DNA from: JBIQJD01 sp044507695
GTDB taxonomy: Bacteria; Bacteroidota; Ignavibacteria; Ignavibacteriales; Ignavibacteriaceae
NCBI GenBank assembly: GCA_044507695.1
Contig: JBIQJD010000010.1
Location: 67,163-131,162 of the forward strand
Direction: 5' to 3'
DNA length: 64,000 bases
Positions 25,792-34,310 of the stretch are shown here, piece after piece. The position numbers were made by a program, and so were the translations under genes. Positions within the stretch are counted from its first letter, which is position 1. Each line of letters begins with the position of its first letter. Under the pieces are notes generated by a model. That model did not search any database and had not been told where the DNA came from. It saw only the letters and a program-made list of their open reading frames with translations.

Positions 25792-27486
25792 TTATCCTTC
25801 AACTAAAATTTTTATTGGCTGTTCAAGAGCTTCGCAAACCCATCTTAAAAATCTTGCAGCATCTGCACCATCAATAATTCTGTGATCATAAGATAAAGAA
25901 AGCGGAAGCATCAGACGCGGCTCAAATTCTCCGGTTTCTTTATTGTACACTGGTTCATAGCTTCCTCTTGATACACCAAGAATAGCAACTTCGGGAATGT
26001 TAACAATTGGAGTGAATGAAGTGCCGCCGATTCCGCCAAGATTTGTAATTGTAAAGCAGCCGCCCTGCAAGTCTTCAAGCCCGATTTTTCTATTGCGAGC
26101 TTTATCTGCAATTTCATTCATCTCAACTGATAGCTGTGTAAGATTTTTCTTATCTGTATCTTTTATAACCGGAACGATCAATCCATGTTCTGTATCAACA
26201 GCAATTCCAATATTAAAATATTTTTTATAGATAATTTCTTTCTTATCCATATCAATACTGCTGTTGAATTGGGGATAAACCTTCATAGCAGCAGTAACTA
26301 CTTTTAATAAAATTGCTGTAACAGTAAGCTTTCCTCCAGCTTTTTCAATTTTAGGATTGAAAGCTTTTCTTGTTTTTTCAAGTTCTGTAATATCGGCTTT
26401 ATCATGCTGAGTAACGTGAGGAATGGAAACCCATGCATAGCTTAAATGGTCTGCTGTTTTAGAGCGGACGTTGCTCATTGGTTTTCTTTCCACTTCACCA
26501 AACTTGCTGAAATCAGGCAAGGTTTCTTTTTTGATTCCCAGTCCGCCGCCAGTACCGCCGGCATTTTGCTCATGCAATTTTTTGGAAAAAGCTTTTACAT
26601 CATCCATTGAAATTCTGCCGCCCGGGCCGGTGCCTTTAACCTGGTTTATATCAACACCAATTTCACGTGCAAGTCTTCTAACAGATGGAGCGGCAGGTGC
26701 AGCGCTTTTAGTTATCGGCGGCTGGTTATCTATCTCACCAGGCTGAAATGATTCAACTTCACCTTTAGCTTCTTTTGTTTCTTCTTTAACAGAAGGTTTA
26801 CTCTCTTTCTTCTCAGGTTTTGTTTCTGTTTTTTCTTCGGCTATTGGTTTTTCAGGTTCAGCCGCACCTTCGGGAGATTCTATCTTGAATAATGTTTGTC
26901 CCACTTTTGCTTTCTCACCTGATTTAATGAGAATTTCCTTTACAACACCGTTAACTGTTGACGGAACTTCGATTGTAGCTTTATCAGTTTCAATCTCAAG
27001 CAGTGCCTGATCTGTTTCAATATTATCACCTTCTTTTACAAGAACATTTAATACATCTGCTGATTCAATATTTTCTCCAAGATCAGGAAGTTTGAATTCA
27101 ATTATTCCTTTTTGTCCTTCAGGCTTTTTAATTGCAGGAGGAGCTTTCTCTTCAGTTTTTTCAGCTTCAGCTTTCTTTTCAGTTTTTGGAGCTGATTTTT
27201 CTTCTTTTACTTCTTCAGCTTTCGGTTTTTGTTCTGATGTTTGCTCGCCGGAATCTTCTAAAGTTATTATTGTTTGTCCAACCTTAATTTTATCGCCGGA
27301 TTTAATTAGTACTTCTTTTATTTTTCCCGCAATGGTTGAAGGAACCTCAATAGTTGCTTTGTCTGTTTCTATTTCGATTACTGACTGATCTACTTCAATA
27401 GTACCTCCGGGCTTAACAAGAACATTCAGCACATCAGCCGATTCAATATTTTCACCAAGATCCGGTAATTTTAATTCTTTAGCCAT
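25792..27486 (-). CDS. aceF: Pyruvate dehydrogenase E2, dihydrolipoamide acetyltransferase
   Basis: A 564-residue E2. Two lipoyl domains are present, with lipoyl lysines Lys43 and Lys169, both in IETDKATIEVPS, separated by charged Glu/Lys/Pro/Ala linkers. The peripheral-subunit-binding domain is at about residues 265-305 (APSVRRLAREIGVDINQVKG). The catalytic domain runs from about 335 with the active-site motif DHRIIDGADAARFL near the end. It forms the core of the complex and transfers acetyl groups to CoA. The near-identical lipoyl domains suggest a recent internal duplication. It lies 65 bases after aceE. Confidence 0.95.
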   Translation of the reverse strand: MAKELKLPDLGENIESADVLNVLVKPGGTIEVDQSVIEIETDKATIEVPSTIAGKIKEVLIKSGDKIKVGQTIITLEDSGEQTSEQKPKAEEVKEEKSAPKTEKKAEAEKTEEKAPPAIKKPEGQKGIIEFKLPDLGENIESADVLNVLVKEGDNIETDQALLEIETDKATIEVPSTVNGVVKEILIKSGEKAKVGQTLFKIESPEGAAEPEKPIAEEKTETKPEKKESKPSVKEETKEAKGEVESFQPGEIDNQPPITKSAAPAAPSVRRLAREIGVDINQVKGTGPGGRISMDDVKAFSKKLHEQNAGGTGGGLGIKKETLPDFSKFGEVERKPMSNVRSKTADHLSYAWVSIPHVTQHDKADITELEKTRKAFNPKIEKAGGKLTVTAILLKVVTAAMKVYPQFNSSIDMDKKEIIYKKYFNIGIAVDTEHGLIVPVIKDTDKKNLTQLSVEMNEIADKARNRKIGLEDLQGGCFTITNLGGIGGTSFTPIVNIPEVAILGVSRGSYEPVYNKETGEFEPRLMLPLSLSYDHRIIDGADAARFLRWVCEALEQPIKILVEG

Positions 27487-27551
27487 TTTAATTCCTGTTG
27501 TCTTCTAAGTTGATTTGATAAATAACTTTCTTATTTACAGAATCTTTTGGA

Positions 27552-30221
27552 TTAAGTATGCATAGGATTTCTTTTTTCAGGATTGATTTTTAAATCCTTT
27601 ATTGCTTTTTCAATCTGCTGATTTTTTATTTTACCTTCACGCAGAAGAGCAAATAATGTTGCAAGAACAATATGTTTTGCATCCACTTCAAAAAAGTCTC
27701 TTAACTCCGCGCGTCCTTCACTTCTTCCAAAGCCATCTGTTCCTAAAGAATAAAGCGGACGCGGGAACCATTTGCCGATTGAATCAGGCAGTGCTTTAAC
27801 ATAATCTGAAGCAGCTACAAATACACCTTCTTCATCTCCTAATACTTTTTGAATATAAGATTGTTTTGGCTTTGCAGTAGGATGCAGCATGTTCCATCTG
27901 TCAGTATCAAGACCATCTTTTCTTAATTCTTTATAACTTGTAACGCTCCAAACATCGGCCGCCACTTTATAATCATTTTCAAGAATTTCCTGTGCTTTCA
28001 AAACTTCGTTAAGTATTGTTCCGCTGCCGAGCAGTTGTGCTTTTAATTTTAAGTTTGGTTTTGAAGCAGGTTTTAATTTATACATTCCTTTTACAATACC
28101 TTCTTTTGCTCCTTCAGGCATTGCTGGCATAGGATAATTTTCATTCATAACTGTTAAATAGTAGAATACACTTTCCTGTTCTTCATACATTCTTCTAATA
28201 CCATCACGAATAATAACAGCCAATTCAAATGCATAAGCAGGATCATAAGCAATAAGATTCGGAACAGGATAAACAAGCAGATGACTGTGCCCATCCTGAT
28301 GCTGCAATCCTTCACCATTCAATGTAGTTCTTCCTGCAGTTCCGCCAACAAGAAATCCTTTTGCTCTCATATCTGCTGCTGCCCAAACGAGATCACCCAT
28401 TCTCTGATATCCGAACATTGAATAGTAAGTGAGGAAAGGGATCATATTTAATCCGTGAGATGAATATGCAGTTCCGGCAGCAATGAACGAAGCCATTGAA
28501 CCTGCTTCTGTAATTCCTTCTTCCAGAATCTGTCCGTTCTTTGCTTCTTTATAATAAAGAAGAAGATCTCTATCTACCGGTTCATAAAGCTGCCCAACAT
28601 GAGAGTAAATACCTATCTGTCTGAACAATGCTTCCATACCAAAAGTTCTTGCTTCATCAGGAACGATAGGAACAATATATTTTCCTATTTCTTTATCCTT
28701 TAAAAGCTTTGCAAGAATTCTAACATAAGCCATTGTAGATGAAACATCTCTTCCATCTGTTCCTTTGTAGAATTCTTCAAATATTTCTTCCGGCGGAGTT
28801 TTAATGGGACGAATATCTGATTTACGTGATGGGACAAATCCGCCAAGATTTTTTCTTTTTTCTTTAAGATACATTATTTCCGGGCTGTCATCTGCCGGCC
28901 TGTAAAAAGGAGCCTGGGCAACTTCTTCATCAGAAATCGGGATGCCGAATCTTGTACGGAATTCTTTTAATTCATCTTCATTTAATTTTTTCTGCTGGTG
29001 AGTAATATTCTTGCCTTCACCACTTTCACCTAAGCCGTAACCTTTTATAGTTTTTGCAAGAATAACTGTTGGCTGTCCTTTGTGTTCAATTGCAGCTTTG
29101 TATGCAGCAAAAACTTTCTCAGGATCATGTCCGCCCCGTTTCATTTTTCTTAACTGAGCATCTGTAAGATCACTTACAAGATTAAGCAGATCTTCATTTG
29201 CACCAAAGAAATGTTCACGGAAATATTTTCCTGTTTCAACAGAATATTTTTGATATTGTCCGTCAACAACTTCACCCATTCTTTTAACAAGTTTACCGTC
29301 AGTATCTTTTTCAAGTAGCGGATCCCATTCACTACCCCAAATAACTTTTATAACATTCCAGCCGGCACCTCTAAATATGGCTTCAAGCTCCTGAATAATT
29401 TTTCCATTTCCTCTTACAGGTCCATCCAATCTTTGCAGGTTACAATTAATTACAAAAATCAGATTATCTAATTTTTCTCTTGCTGCAAGAGTTATTGCGC
29501 CAAGTGTTTCAGGTTCATCTGTTTCACCATCACCAAGAAATGCCCAAACTTTGTTTGTTTTTTTCAATCCTCTGTCTTCAAGGTAACGGTTGAACCTGGC
29601 TTGATAAATTGCCATTATAGGTCCGAGTCCCATTGATACAGTTGGGAACTCCCAGAATTCAGGCATAAGCCATGGGTGAGGATAGGATGAAAGACCTCCG
29701 CCGGGTTTTAATTCACGTCTGAAATTTTCTAATTGTTCTGCTGATAATCTTCCTTCAAGAAAAGCGCGCGCATAAATACCGGGAGATGCATGTCCCTGGA
29801 AATAAATCTGGTCTCCGTCATAATCTTCTCCTTTTCCGCGGAAGAAATGATTAAATCCAATTTCAAATAAAGTAGCCGCAGAAGCGTAAGTTGAAATATG
29901 TCCGCCAATTCCATTTTCCAGTTTATTGGCTTTAACAACCATTGCCATTGCATTCCAGCGGATAAGACTTTTTATTCTTCTTTCAATTTCTCTGTCTCCC
30001 GGGAATGGAGGTTGTTTTTCTCTTGGAATTGTATTTATGTAAGGTGTGTTAGCTGTGAAAGGAATTGAAACTCCTGCTTTGTGAGCTCTTATCTGAAGCT
30101 GCTGCAAAAGTTCTTTAACTCTTTCAGGACCGCCATGTTCAAGAACATAATCTAATGAATAAAGCCACTCACGGGTTTCTATGTCATTATAATCAGGTTC
30201 ATTATTTTTTCCGTTGCTCAT
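27552..30221 (-). CDS. aceE: Pyruvate dehydrogenase E1, homodimeric type
   Basis: An 889-residue E1, close to the 887 of E. coli AceE. It decarboxylates pyruvate with thiamine diphosphate and acetylates the lipoyl group of E2. The start ETREWLYSLDYVLEHGGPER and GHISTYASAATLFEIGFNHF are family signatures; the thiamine diphosphate/Mg motif is WAFLGDGETDEPETLGAI through VINCNLQRLDGPVRGNGK. This single-chain form is the type common in proteobacteria, not the alpha2beta2 form of many other bacteria. GAAGGAAG precedes the ATG. The promoter should lie in 30222-30482 but no clear consensus was seen. Confidence 0.97.
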   Translation of the reverse strand: MSNGKNNEPDYNDIETREWLYSLDYVLEHGGPERVKELLQQLQIRAHKAGVSIPFTANTPYINTIPREKQPPFPGDREIERRIKSLIRWNAMAMVVKANKLENGIGGHISTYASAATLFEIGFNHFFRGKGEDYDGDQIYFQGHASPGIYARAFLEGRLSAEQLENFRRELKPGGGLSSYPHPWLMPEFWEFPTVSMGLGPIMAIYQARFNRYLEDRGLKKTNKVWAFLGDGETDEPETLGAITLAAREKLDNLIFVINCNLQRLDGPVRGNGKIIQELEAIFRGAGWNVIKVIWGSEWDPLLEKDTDGKLVKRMGEVVDGQYQKYSVETGKYFREHFFGANEDLLNLVSDLTDAQLRKMKRGGHDPEKVFAAYKAAIEHKGQPTVILAKTIKGYGLGESGEGKNITHQQKKLNEDELKEFRTRFGIPISDEEVAQAPFYRPADDSPEIMYLKEKRKNLGGFVPSRKSDIRPIKTPPEEIFEEFYKGTDGRDVSSTMAYVRILAKLLKDKEIGKYIVPIVPDEARTFGMEALFRQIGIYSHVGQLYEPVDRDLLLYYKEAKNGQILEEGITEAGSMASFIAAGTAYSSHGLNMIPFLTYYSMFGYQRMGDLVWAAADMRAKGFLVGGTAGRTTLNGEGLQHQDGHSHLLVYPVPNLIAYDPAYAFELAVIIRDGIRRMYEEQESVFYYLTVMNENYPMPAMPEGAKEGIVKGMYKLKPASKPNLKLKAQLLGSGTILNEVLKAQEILENDYKVAADVWSVTSYKELRKDGLDTDRWNMLHPTAKPKQSYIQKVLGDEEGVFVAASDYVKALPDSIGKWFPRPLYSLGTDGFGRSEGRAELRDFFEVDAKHIVLATLFALLREGKIKNQQIEKAIKDLKINPEKRNPMHT

Positions 30222-30482
30222 TATACTTCCTTCTCAAGTTGTTTCTTATTGATAAAATATAACCCAGTTTGAATGAAGCTGAAGTAAAAAATGAGAATTT
30301 ACTTGCAGGTATTCCTCTCGCTTTTTAGGCGCAAACTGGAGTGATTTTCTGTGAAAATTGCAAAGGCAACTTAAAGGATTTTGCGAAAATTTACAACATT
30401 TTGGATGCTGAAGTGACTGATGGGACAGTGGTAAACGCGAAGGCCTGATTAAAAATTCAAACTCTTAAATAAATCTGCTCCA

Positions 30483-31328
30483 TCATTTTTTCAAATATTT
30501 ATCAAACCAATTTTTAGTCAATTCAGAAACTTCAGCTCTGTGGTTTTTCAGGTAATGATCTCCCTTTTCAAATATCACAAGCCGGTAAGTAAATTTCAGA
30601 TTGTTAAACTTTTTTGCCATTTCAATTGATTGTGTAACCGGAACGGTTTCATCAGCTCCGCCATGCATCAGCAGATATGGAATGTCAGGCAATTTTTCAG
30701 CTTTACTGATGATTGTTCGTTTTTCAAGTTCTTCAAGATATTTTTCTTCACCGAGCATTTCCTTATAATAAGGCGCCAGTCGCTCACTTGATTCGGCATA
30801 TTGTTTTATGTTTGAGAGTCCTCCGGTAATAACCGCACACTTAAAATCCGGATTTTTTAATAATACCAGATAGCTCATCATTCCGCCGCGGCTCCAGCCT
30901 TCAATGCCCCATTTATCTCTATCAGCAAATGAAAATTCATCCGCAAGCGGTTTTAAATTCAAAATATCATTTACATCATCTCCGCCGATTTGTTCTTTGC
31001 CTTCTCCGCCGTCATTCCCTCTGTATTGTGAAGTGAAAACCATATAACCCCAGCTTGCAATATTGCCAAACATTCCACGCGCAGTAAAATGATCAATAGC
31101 GCCTTTATTTTCGTATCCCCCGCGGTTCCAGATTATACATGGTATTTTTTCTGCGGGTATATTTTTTGGATAGGCAATGTAACCTTTTACTTTTAATCCA
31201 TCTGATAAATAAGTAATCTTTTCAACCACAGAATTTTCAATTGCTTCTTCACCCCATCCGCTGATTAGCATTTTAATCTGAGATGAGCTTAACTTTACTT
31301 CATTCCGCTGAATAATATTCGAACTCAT
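30483..31328 (-). CDS. Alpha/beta hydrolase, prolyl-oligopeptidase (S9) type
   Basis: A 281-residue hydrolase with no signal peptide. The nucleophile elbow is GWSRGG (Ser146), the acid Asp is in GGADETVPV and the His in KGDHYLKNH, a complete catalytic triad in S9-family spacing. There is no beta-propeller domain, so it is a stand-alone catalytic domain, as in DLH or acylaminoacyl-peptidase-like esterases. Substrate unknown. AAGGAA precedes the ATG. It is monocistronic. Confidence 0.85.
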   Translation of the reverse strand: MSSNIIQRNEVKLSSSQIKMLISGWGEEAIENSVVEKITYLSDGLKVKGYIAYPKNIPAEKIPCIIWNRGGYENKGAIDHFTARGMFGNIASWGYMVFTSQYRGNDGGEGKEQIGGDDVNDILNLKPLADEFSFADRDKWGIEGWSRGGMMSYLVLLKNPDFKCAVITGGLSNIKQYAESSERLAPYYKEMLGEEKYLEELEKRTIISKAEKLPDIPYLLMHGGADETVPVTQSIEMAKKFNNLKFTYRLVIFEKGDHYLKNHRAEVSELTKNWFDKYLKK

Positions 31329-31490
31329 AATTTTCCTTTTTGAATACCTAAATATAAATCTAAATTCTCATTTAATTTTTGATTTGCAGAGGAGGGGTTA
31401 ATTAAAGTAAGTTATTTTTGCCATTAAGATGGATCGAAGCAGATTTGCCTCTTTAATTGAAATTACATAATTGAAGCGGCAATAGTATTA

Positions 31491-31667
31491 CTAAATAATT
31501 ATTGATGAGTTTTGCATATTCTCCAATCCTACAATCTGTACCTGCCTCATCTCCAAATAAGCCATGGGAATTGCAGCTCCGGCATTGATTCCAAGACTAA
31601 CCTTCTTTTGAGGAAATGCAGCAATACTGATGGCAATAAAAATTAATATTGTTAAAAAATTTTTCAT
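31491..31667 (-). pseudogene. Remnant of an outer-membrane beta-barrel protein gene
   Basis: A 58-codon frame with AAGGA before its ATG. The first 36 residues look like the N-terminus of a small outer-membrane barrel: a signal peptide (FLTILIFIAISIAAFPQ) and then KKVSLGINAGAAIPMA, a typical first strand. After that the frame loses any barrel character and stops. The next frame reads LFGDEAGTDCRIGEYAKL, which may continue it, so a frameshift is possible; nothing barrel-like follows. It could also be a real short secreted peptide. Called broken with moderate confidence. Confidence 0.5.
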
Positions 31668-31843
31668 AAGAGATTCCTTATTTTATTAACGTAATTAGTT
31701 AGAACTACGCTCCGGAATTAATATATTTCGGAAGTGATTTCGTTCAGAATAAAAAGTAATTAGTTTTATAGAAGGTTGAATTATTTTGAACTTGCAGATT
31801 ATATAGTAAAGAAGCAACAACTTTATCTTATTAGTTAATTAAA

Positions 31844-32362
31844 ATGAAGAAGATGAGAAAAGAAAATTTTTTTGAAAAGAATAAAACGGCGGCAATAATT
31901 TTTGGTATAACATTAGCCGGAGCAATTATCCTTTTAATTTTTTATTCAGATATTTTTGATAAGAAAGAAAAATCGGATGAATACATGTTTAAGAAAGAAG
32001 GTGAACTTGTAATTTCAGATTCAACCGGTAATGTAAAAGCAAAGCTTGAAATAGAAATTGCCGATACGGATTTTGACAGGCAGCTCGGGTTAATGTTCAG
32101 AAGAGAAATGAAAATGAACCAGGGAATGCTGTTTGTATTTCTTACAGAAGAAATTCAATCATTCTGGATGCGTAATACATATCTGCCGCTTGATATTCTT
32201 TTTATAAATTCTGAAAAGAAGATAGTTACAATTCATAAAAATACTGTGCCGCTTTCTGATGAATCCTATCCATCTTCAGAAGCGGCAAAATATGTACTTG
32301 AAGTAAATGCGGGATTTACAGACAGGTATAATATCTCAACAGGAGATATAATTAATTTTTAG
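31844..32362 (+). CDS. DUF192 membrane-anchored protein
   Basis: A 172-residue protein. A membrane helix or signal anchor is at about residues 14-35 (AIIFGITLAGAIILLIFY). The DUF192 domain follows, with DFDRQLGLMFRREM, GMLFVFLTEEIQSFWMRNT and LPLDILFIN, which are strongly conserved. The domain forms a small beta-barrel of unknown function and is exported in most bacteria. It stands alone, with the remnant gene upstream and a convergent AbrB-like gene downstream. Confidence 0.9.
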   Translation: MKKMRKENFFEKNKTAAIIFGITLAGAIILLIFYSDIFDKKEKSDEYMFKKEGELVISDSTGNVKAKLEIEIADTDFDRQLGLMFRREMKMNQGMLFVFLTEEIQSFWMRNTYLPLDILFINSEKKIVTIHKNTVPLSDESYPSSEAAKYVLEVNAGFTDRYNISTGDIINF

Positions 32363-32380
32363 AAACTGAAAATTATTCGT

Positions 32381-32611
32381 TTATTTCCATTCAGTTTCGT
32401 CTTCATACCAGCAGGATTTATCCACCAATGTATCAGCTACATCCAAATTGATAGCAAGTTTTTTGTGCGCTTCATCTTTAACCGGATAAATTACAATCTT
32501 ATCTTCAAATATCTGAAGATCAACATATTTATCCATGCTGCATTGTTCAAGAATTATTTTTGGAATGCAGATACCGGTAGATTTCCCCATCTTTACTATT
32601 TTTGTTCTCAT
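32381..32611 (-). CDS. MazE/AbrB-family DNA-binding protein (orphan)
   Basis: A 76-residue protein with an N-terminal SpoVT/AbrB swapped-hairpin domain: MRTKIVKMGKSTGICIPKII, then VDLQIFEDKIVIYPV. The C-terminal tail (DVADTLVDKSCWYEDETEWK) resembles the toxin-binding tail of MazE antitoxins. The ATG at 32611 is chosen because GGGGA precedes it. No MazF or other toxin gene is adjacent: downstream lies the convergent DUF192 gene and upstream a GmhA-like gene. It may be a stranded antitoxin or a transcription regulator. Confidence 0.78.
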   Translation of the reverse strand: MRTKIVKMGKSTGICIPKIILEQCSMDKYVDLQIFEDKIVIYPVKDEAHKKLAINLDVADTLVDKSCWYEDETEWK

Positions 32612-32737
32612 AATTTCCCCAATAATTTCACACTTCAAAACTAAGCACAAGTAATGATTATTTCAATGCAGATAAAATCAACAGTAATCAATCCGGAAAT
32701 CCAGCAACTGGTATCCAGAAAATATCCTGCTCTGTTT

Positions 32738-33319
32738 CTATCCGTAGAGAGATTCTTCAACCAGCTCACAAATAATATGTGCAACAGTGATGTGTCCTTC
32801 CTGAATACGTTGAGTGTTATCAGAAGGAATAATGATTGACGTATCAACCAGCGATTTCAATTTTCCTCCGCTTCCACCTAAAAAGCCAATCACCTTCAAA
32901 TTCTTTTCATGTGCTTTTTGAACTGCTTTAATTACATTCGGAGAATTTCCGCTCGTTGAAATTGCAAGCAGCACATCACCTTCATTACCCAGACCTTCAA
33001 CCGAACGGGCAAAAACATTTTCAAACCCAATATCATTTCCGCCGGCAGTTAAATTTGATGTATCTGTTGTTAAAGCAAATGCAGGAAGTGCAGGTCTTTT
33101 TATGTTATGACTTAATCTGATTACAAGTTCAGCAGCAATATGCTGGCAGTCTGCCGCACTGCCGCCGTTGCCGCAAAGCAATAATTTATTTTTATTTCTA
33201 AATGCCTTTACAAGCATATCAACAGCGGTTAAAATATCTTCTGTGCATTCATCTTTTATTTTTAACTTTGTTTCAGAACTTTCAACCAATGATTGATTTA
33301 TAAAATTTACTTTATCCAT
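32738..33319 (-). CDS. Sedoheptulose-7-phosphate isomerase-like SIS protein (GmhA/DiaA family)
   Basis: A 193-residue SIS-domain protein from the ATG at 33319. LLCGNGGSAADCQHIAAEL is the GmhA/DiaA signature, followed by AISTSGNSPNVIKAVQKA and the C-terminal EGHITVAHIICELVE. GmhA converts sedoheptulose 7-phosphate to the heptose used in LPS core; DiaA is a replication-initiation factor of the same fold. The genetic context does not decide. A longer frame starts inside the upstream GGGPS gene, but the ATG 8 bases after that gene's stop is the natural start, giving tight coupling. Confidence 0.85.
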   Translation of the reverse strand: MDKVNFINQSLVESSETKLKIKDECTEDILTAVDMLVKAFRNKNKLLLCGNGGSAADCQHIAAELVIRLSHNIKRPALPAFALTTDTSNLTAGGNDIGFENVFARSVEGLGNEGDVLLAISTSGNSPNVIKAVQKAHEKNLKVIGFLGGSGGKLKSLVDTSIIIPSDNTQRIQEGHITVAHIICELVEESLYG

Positions 33320-33326
33320 AATAGCC

Positions 33327-34100
33327 TTATTTAACTTTAATTGCTTCAGCGGATTGTGATTTTTTATGTATTGCATCTGCAAAATCTTTTATCATATCCC
33401 AGTTATTTGCATCCTCCAGAAAATTTCCAATCACAATTATTTTAGCGCCGCTTTCAATTTTTAATTTTGCTTCTGCCGGAGTTTTTATTCCTCCTCCTAC
33501 TATTACCGGAATGCTGCAAGTTTCAGTAACCGCTTTTATCATTTCATTTGGAACTGTATTCTCTGCGCCTGAGCCTGCTTCAAGATAAATGAGTTTCATA
33601 CCAAGATATTCTCCTGCAAGTGCAGTTGCGGCTGCAATTCCGGTTTTGTTTCTTGGAATAGGGTGGCTTCCGCTCATGTATAACGCGGCGGTAATTGTAC
33701 CTGATTCAATTATTATATATCCGGTTGGTATTGCTTCAATATTATACTTTTTGATTAAAGGAGCTGCAACAACGTGTTCACCAATTAAGTATTCCGGATT
33801 TCTACCACTTATAAGGGAAAGAAATAATATTGCGTGAGCTTCCGGAGAAACTTGATTAACAGAACCGGGAAAAATAATTACCGGAAGCTTGCTTTGTTTG
33901 GCAATATTTGATGTGAAGGAGTGAAAATTACCATTTGTTATTATGCTGCCGCCAATTAAAAATCCATCAACTCCTGAACGGCTGCAGTGATTTAAGAATT
34001 CATCAATTTTATATTCCTCCATTTTATCGGGATCCAATAAAATTAAAAAAGCTGCACCTTTTTCTTCTATTGTATTTATCAGATGATTATAAATCTTCAT
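33327..34100 (-). CDS. Geranylgeranylglyceryl phosphate synthase family protein (GGGPS/PcrB)
   Basis: A 257-residue TIM-barrel prenyltransferase. AAFLILLDPDKMEEY, GVDGFLIGGSI, LPVIIFPGSVNQVSPEAHAILFLSLISGRNPEYLIGEHVVAAP in sequence, and LIYLEAGSGAENTVPNEMI are characteristic; the closing phosphate site is VIVGGGIKTPAEA. The enzyme joins a polyprenyl diphosphate to glycerol 1-phosphate, the first ether bond of archaeal-type lipids. Homologues occur in Bacteroidota, where the end product is unclear. The prenyl donor cannot be assigned. It is upstream of the GmhA-like gene on one message. Confidence 0.9.
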   Translation of the reverse strand: MKIYNHLINTIEEKGAAFLILLDPDKMEEYKIDEFLNHCSRSGVDGFLIGGSIITNGNFHSFTSNIAKQSKLPVIIFPGSVNQVSPEAHAILFLSLISGRNPEYLIGEHVVAAPLIKKYNIEAIPTGYIIIESGTITAALYMSGSHPIPRNKTGIAAATALAGEYLGMKLIYLEAGSGAENTVPNEMIKAVTETCSIPVIVGGGIKTPAEAKLKIESGAKIIVIGNFLEDANNWDMIKDFADAIHKKSQSAEAIKVK

Positions 34101-34310
34101 GGAGGTGAAATTAATGGCTTAACAGACTACTATTATTAGTTAAAATTAAAGTCTTATGTTAATTAAAAAATAATCAGTTGTAAAGATTTTTTTTCTTTCC
34201 GATTATTTTTATGTTCACTACTAATTAAAATCGATGCTCGACTCAAAAATCTGGTATTATAGACTAACAGTGTACTTGGCTAACTAATTCACATATCAAA
34301 AGGTCTGCCG

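Noticed and set aside
30222..30482. 261-base gap upstream of aceE examined for a riboswitch or regulator site
   Set aside because: No conserved riboswitch core or clear inverted repeat was seen.
32362..32398. GAAACTGAA / TTCAGTTTC inverted repeat between the DUF192 and AbrB-like genes
   Set aside because: It has a 19-base loop, no clear T-run and half of it is inside the AbrB-like coding sequence; termination is possible but not supported.
34083..34121. Strong Shine-Dalgarno GGAGGTGA followed by ATG on the plus strand, at the start of the GGGPS gene on the other strand
   Set aside because: The frame reads ATG GCT TAA, only two codons, so it is chance.
34101..34310. Leader of the TonB receptor operon examined for a cobalamin or other riboswitch
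   Set aside because: No B12-box or paired conserved segments were found.
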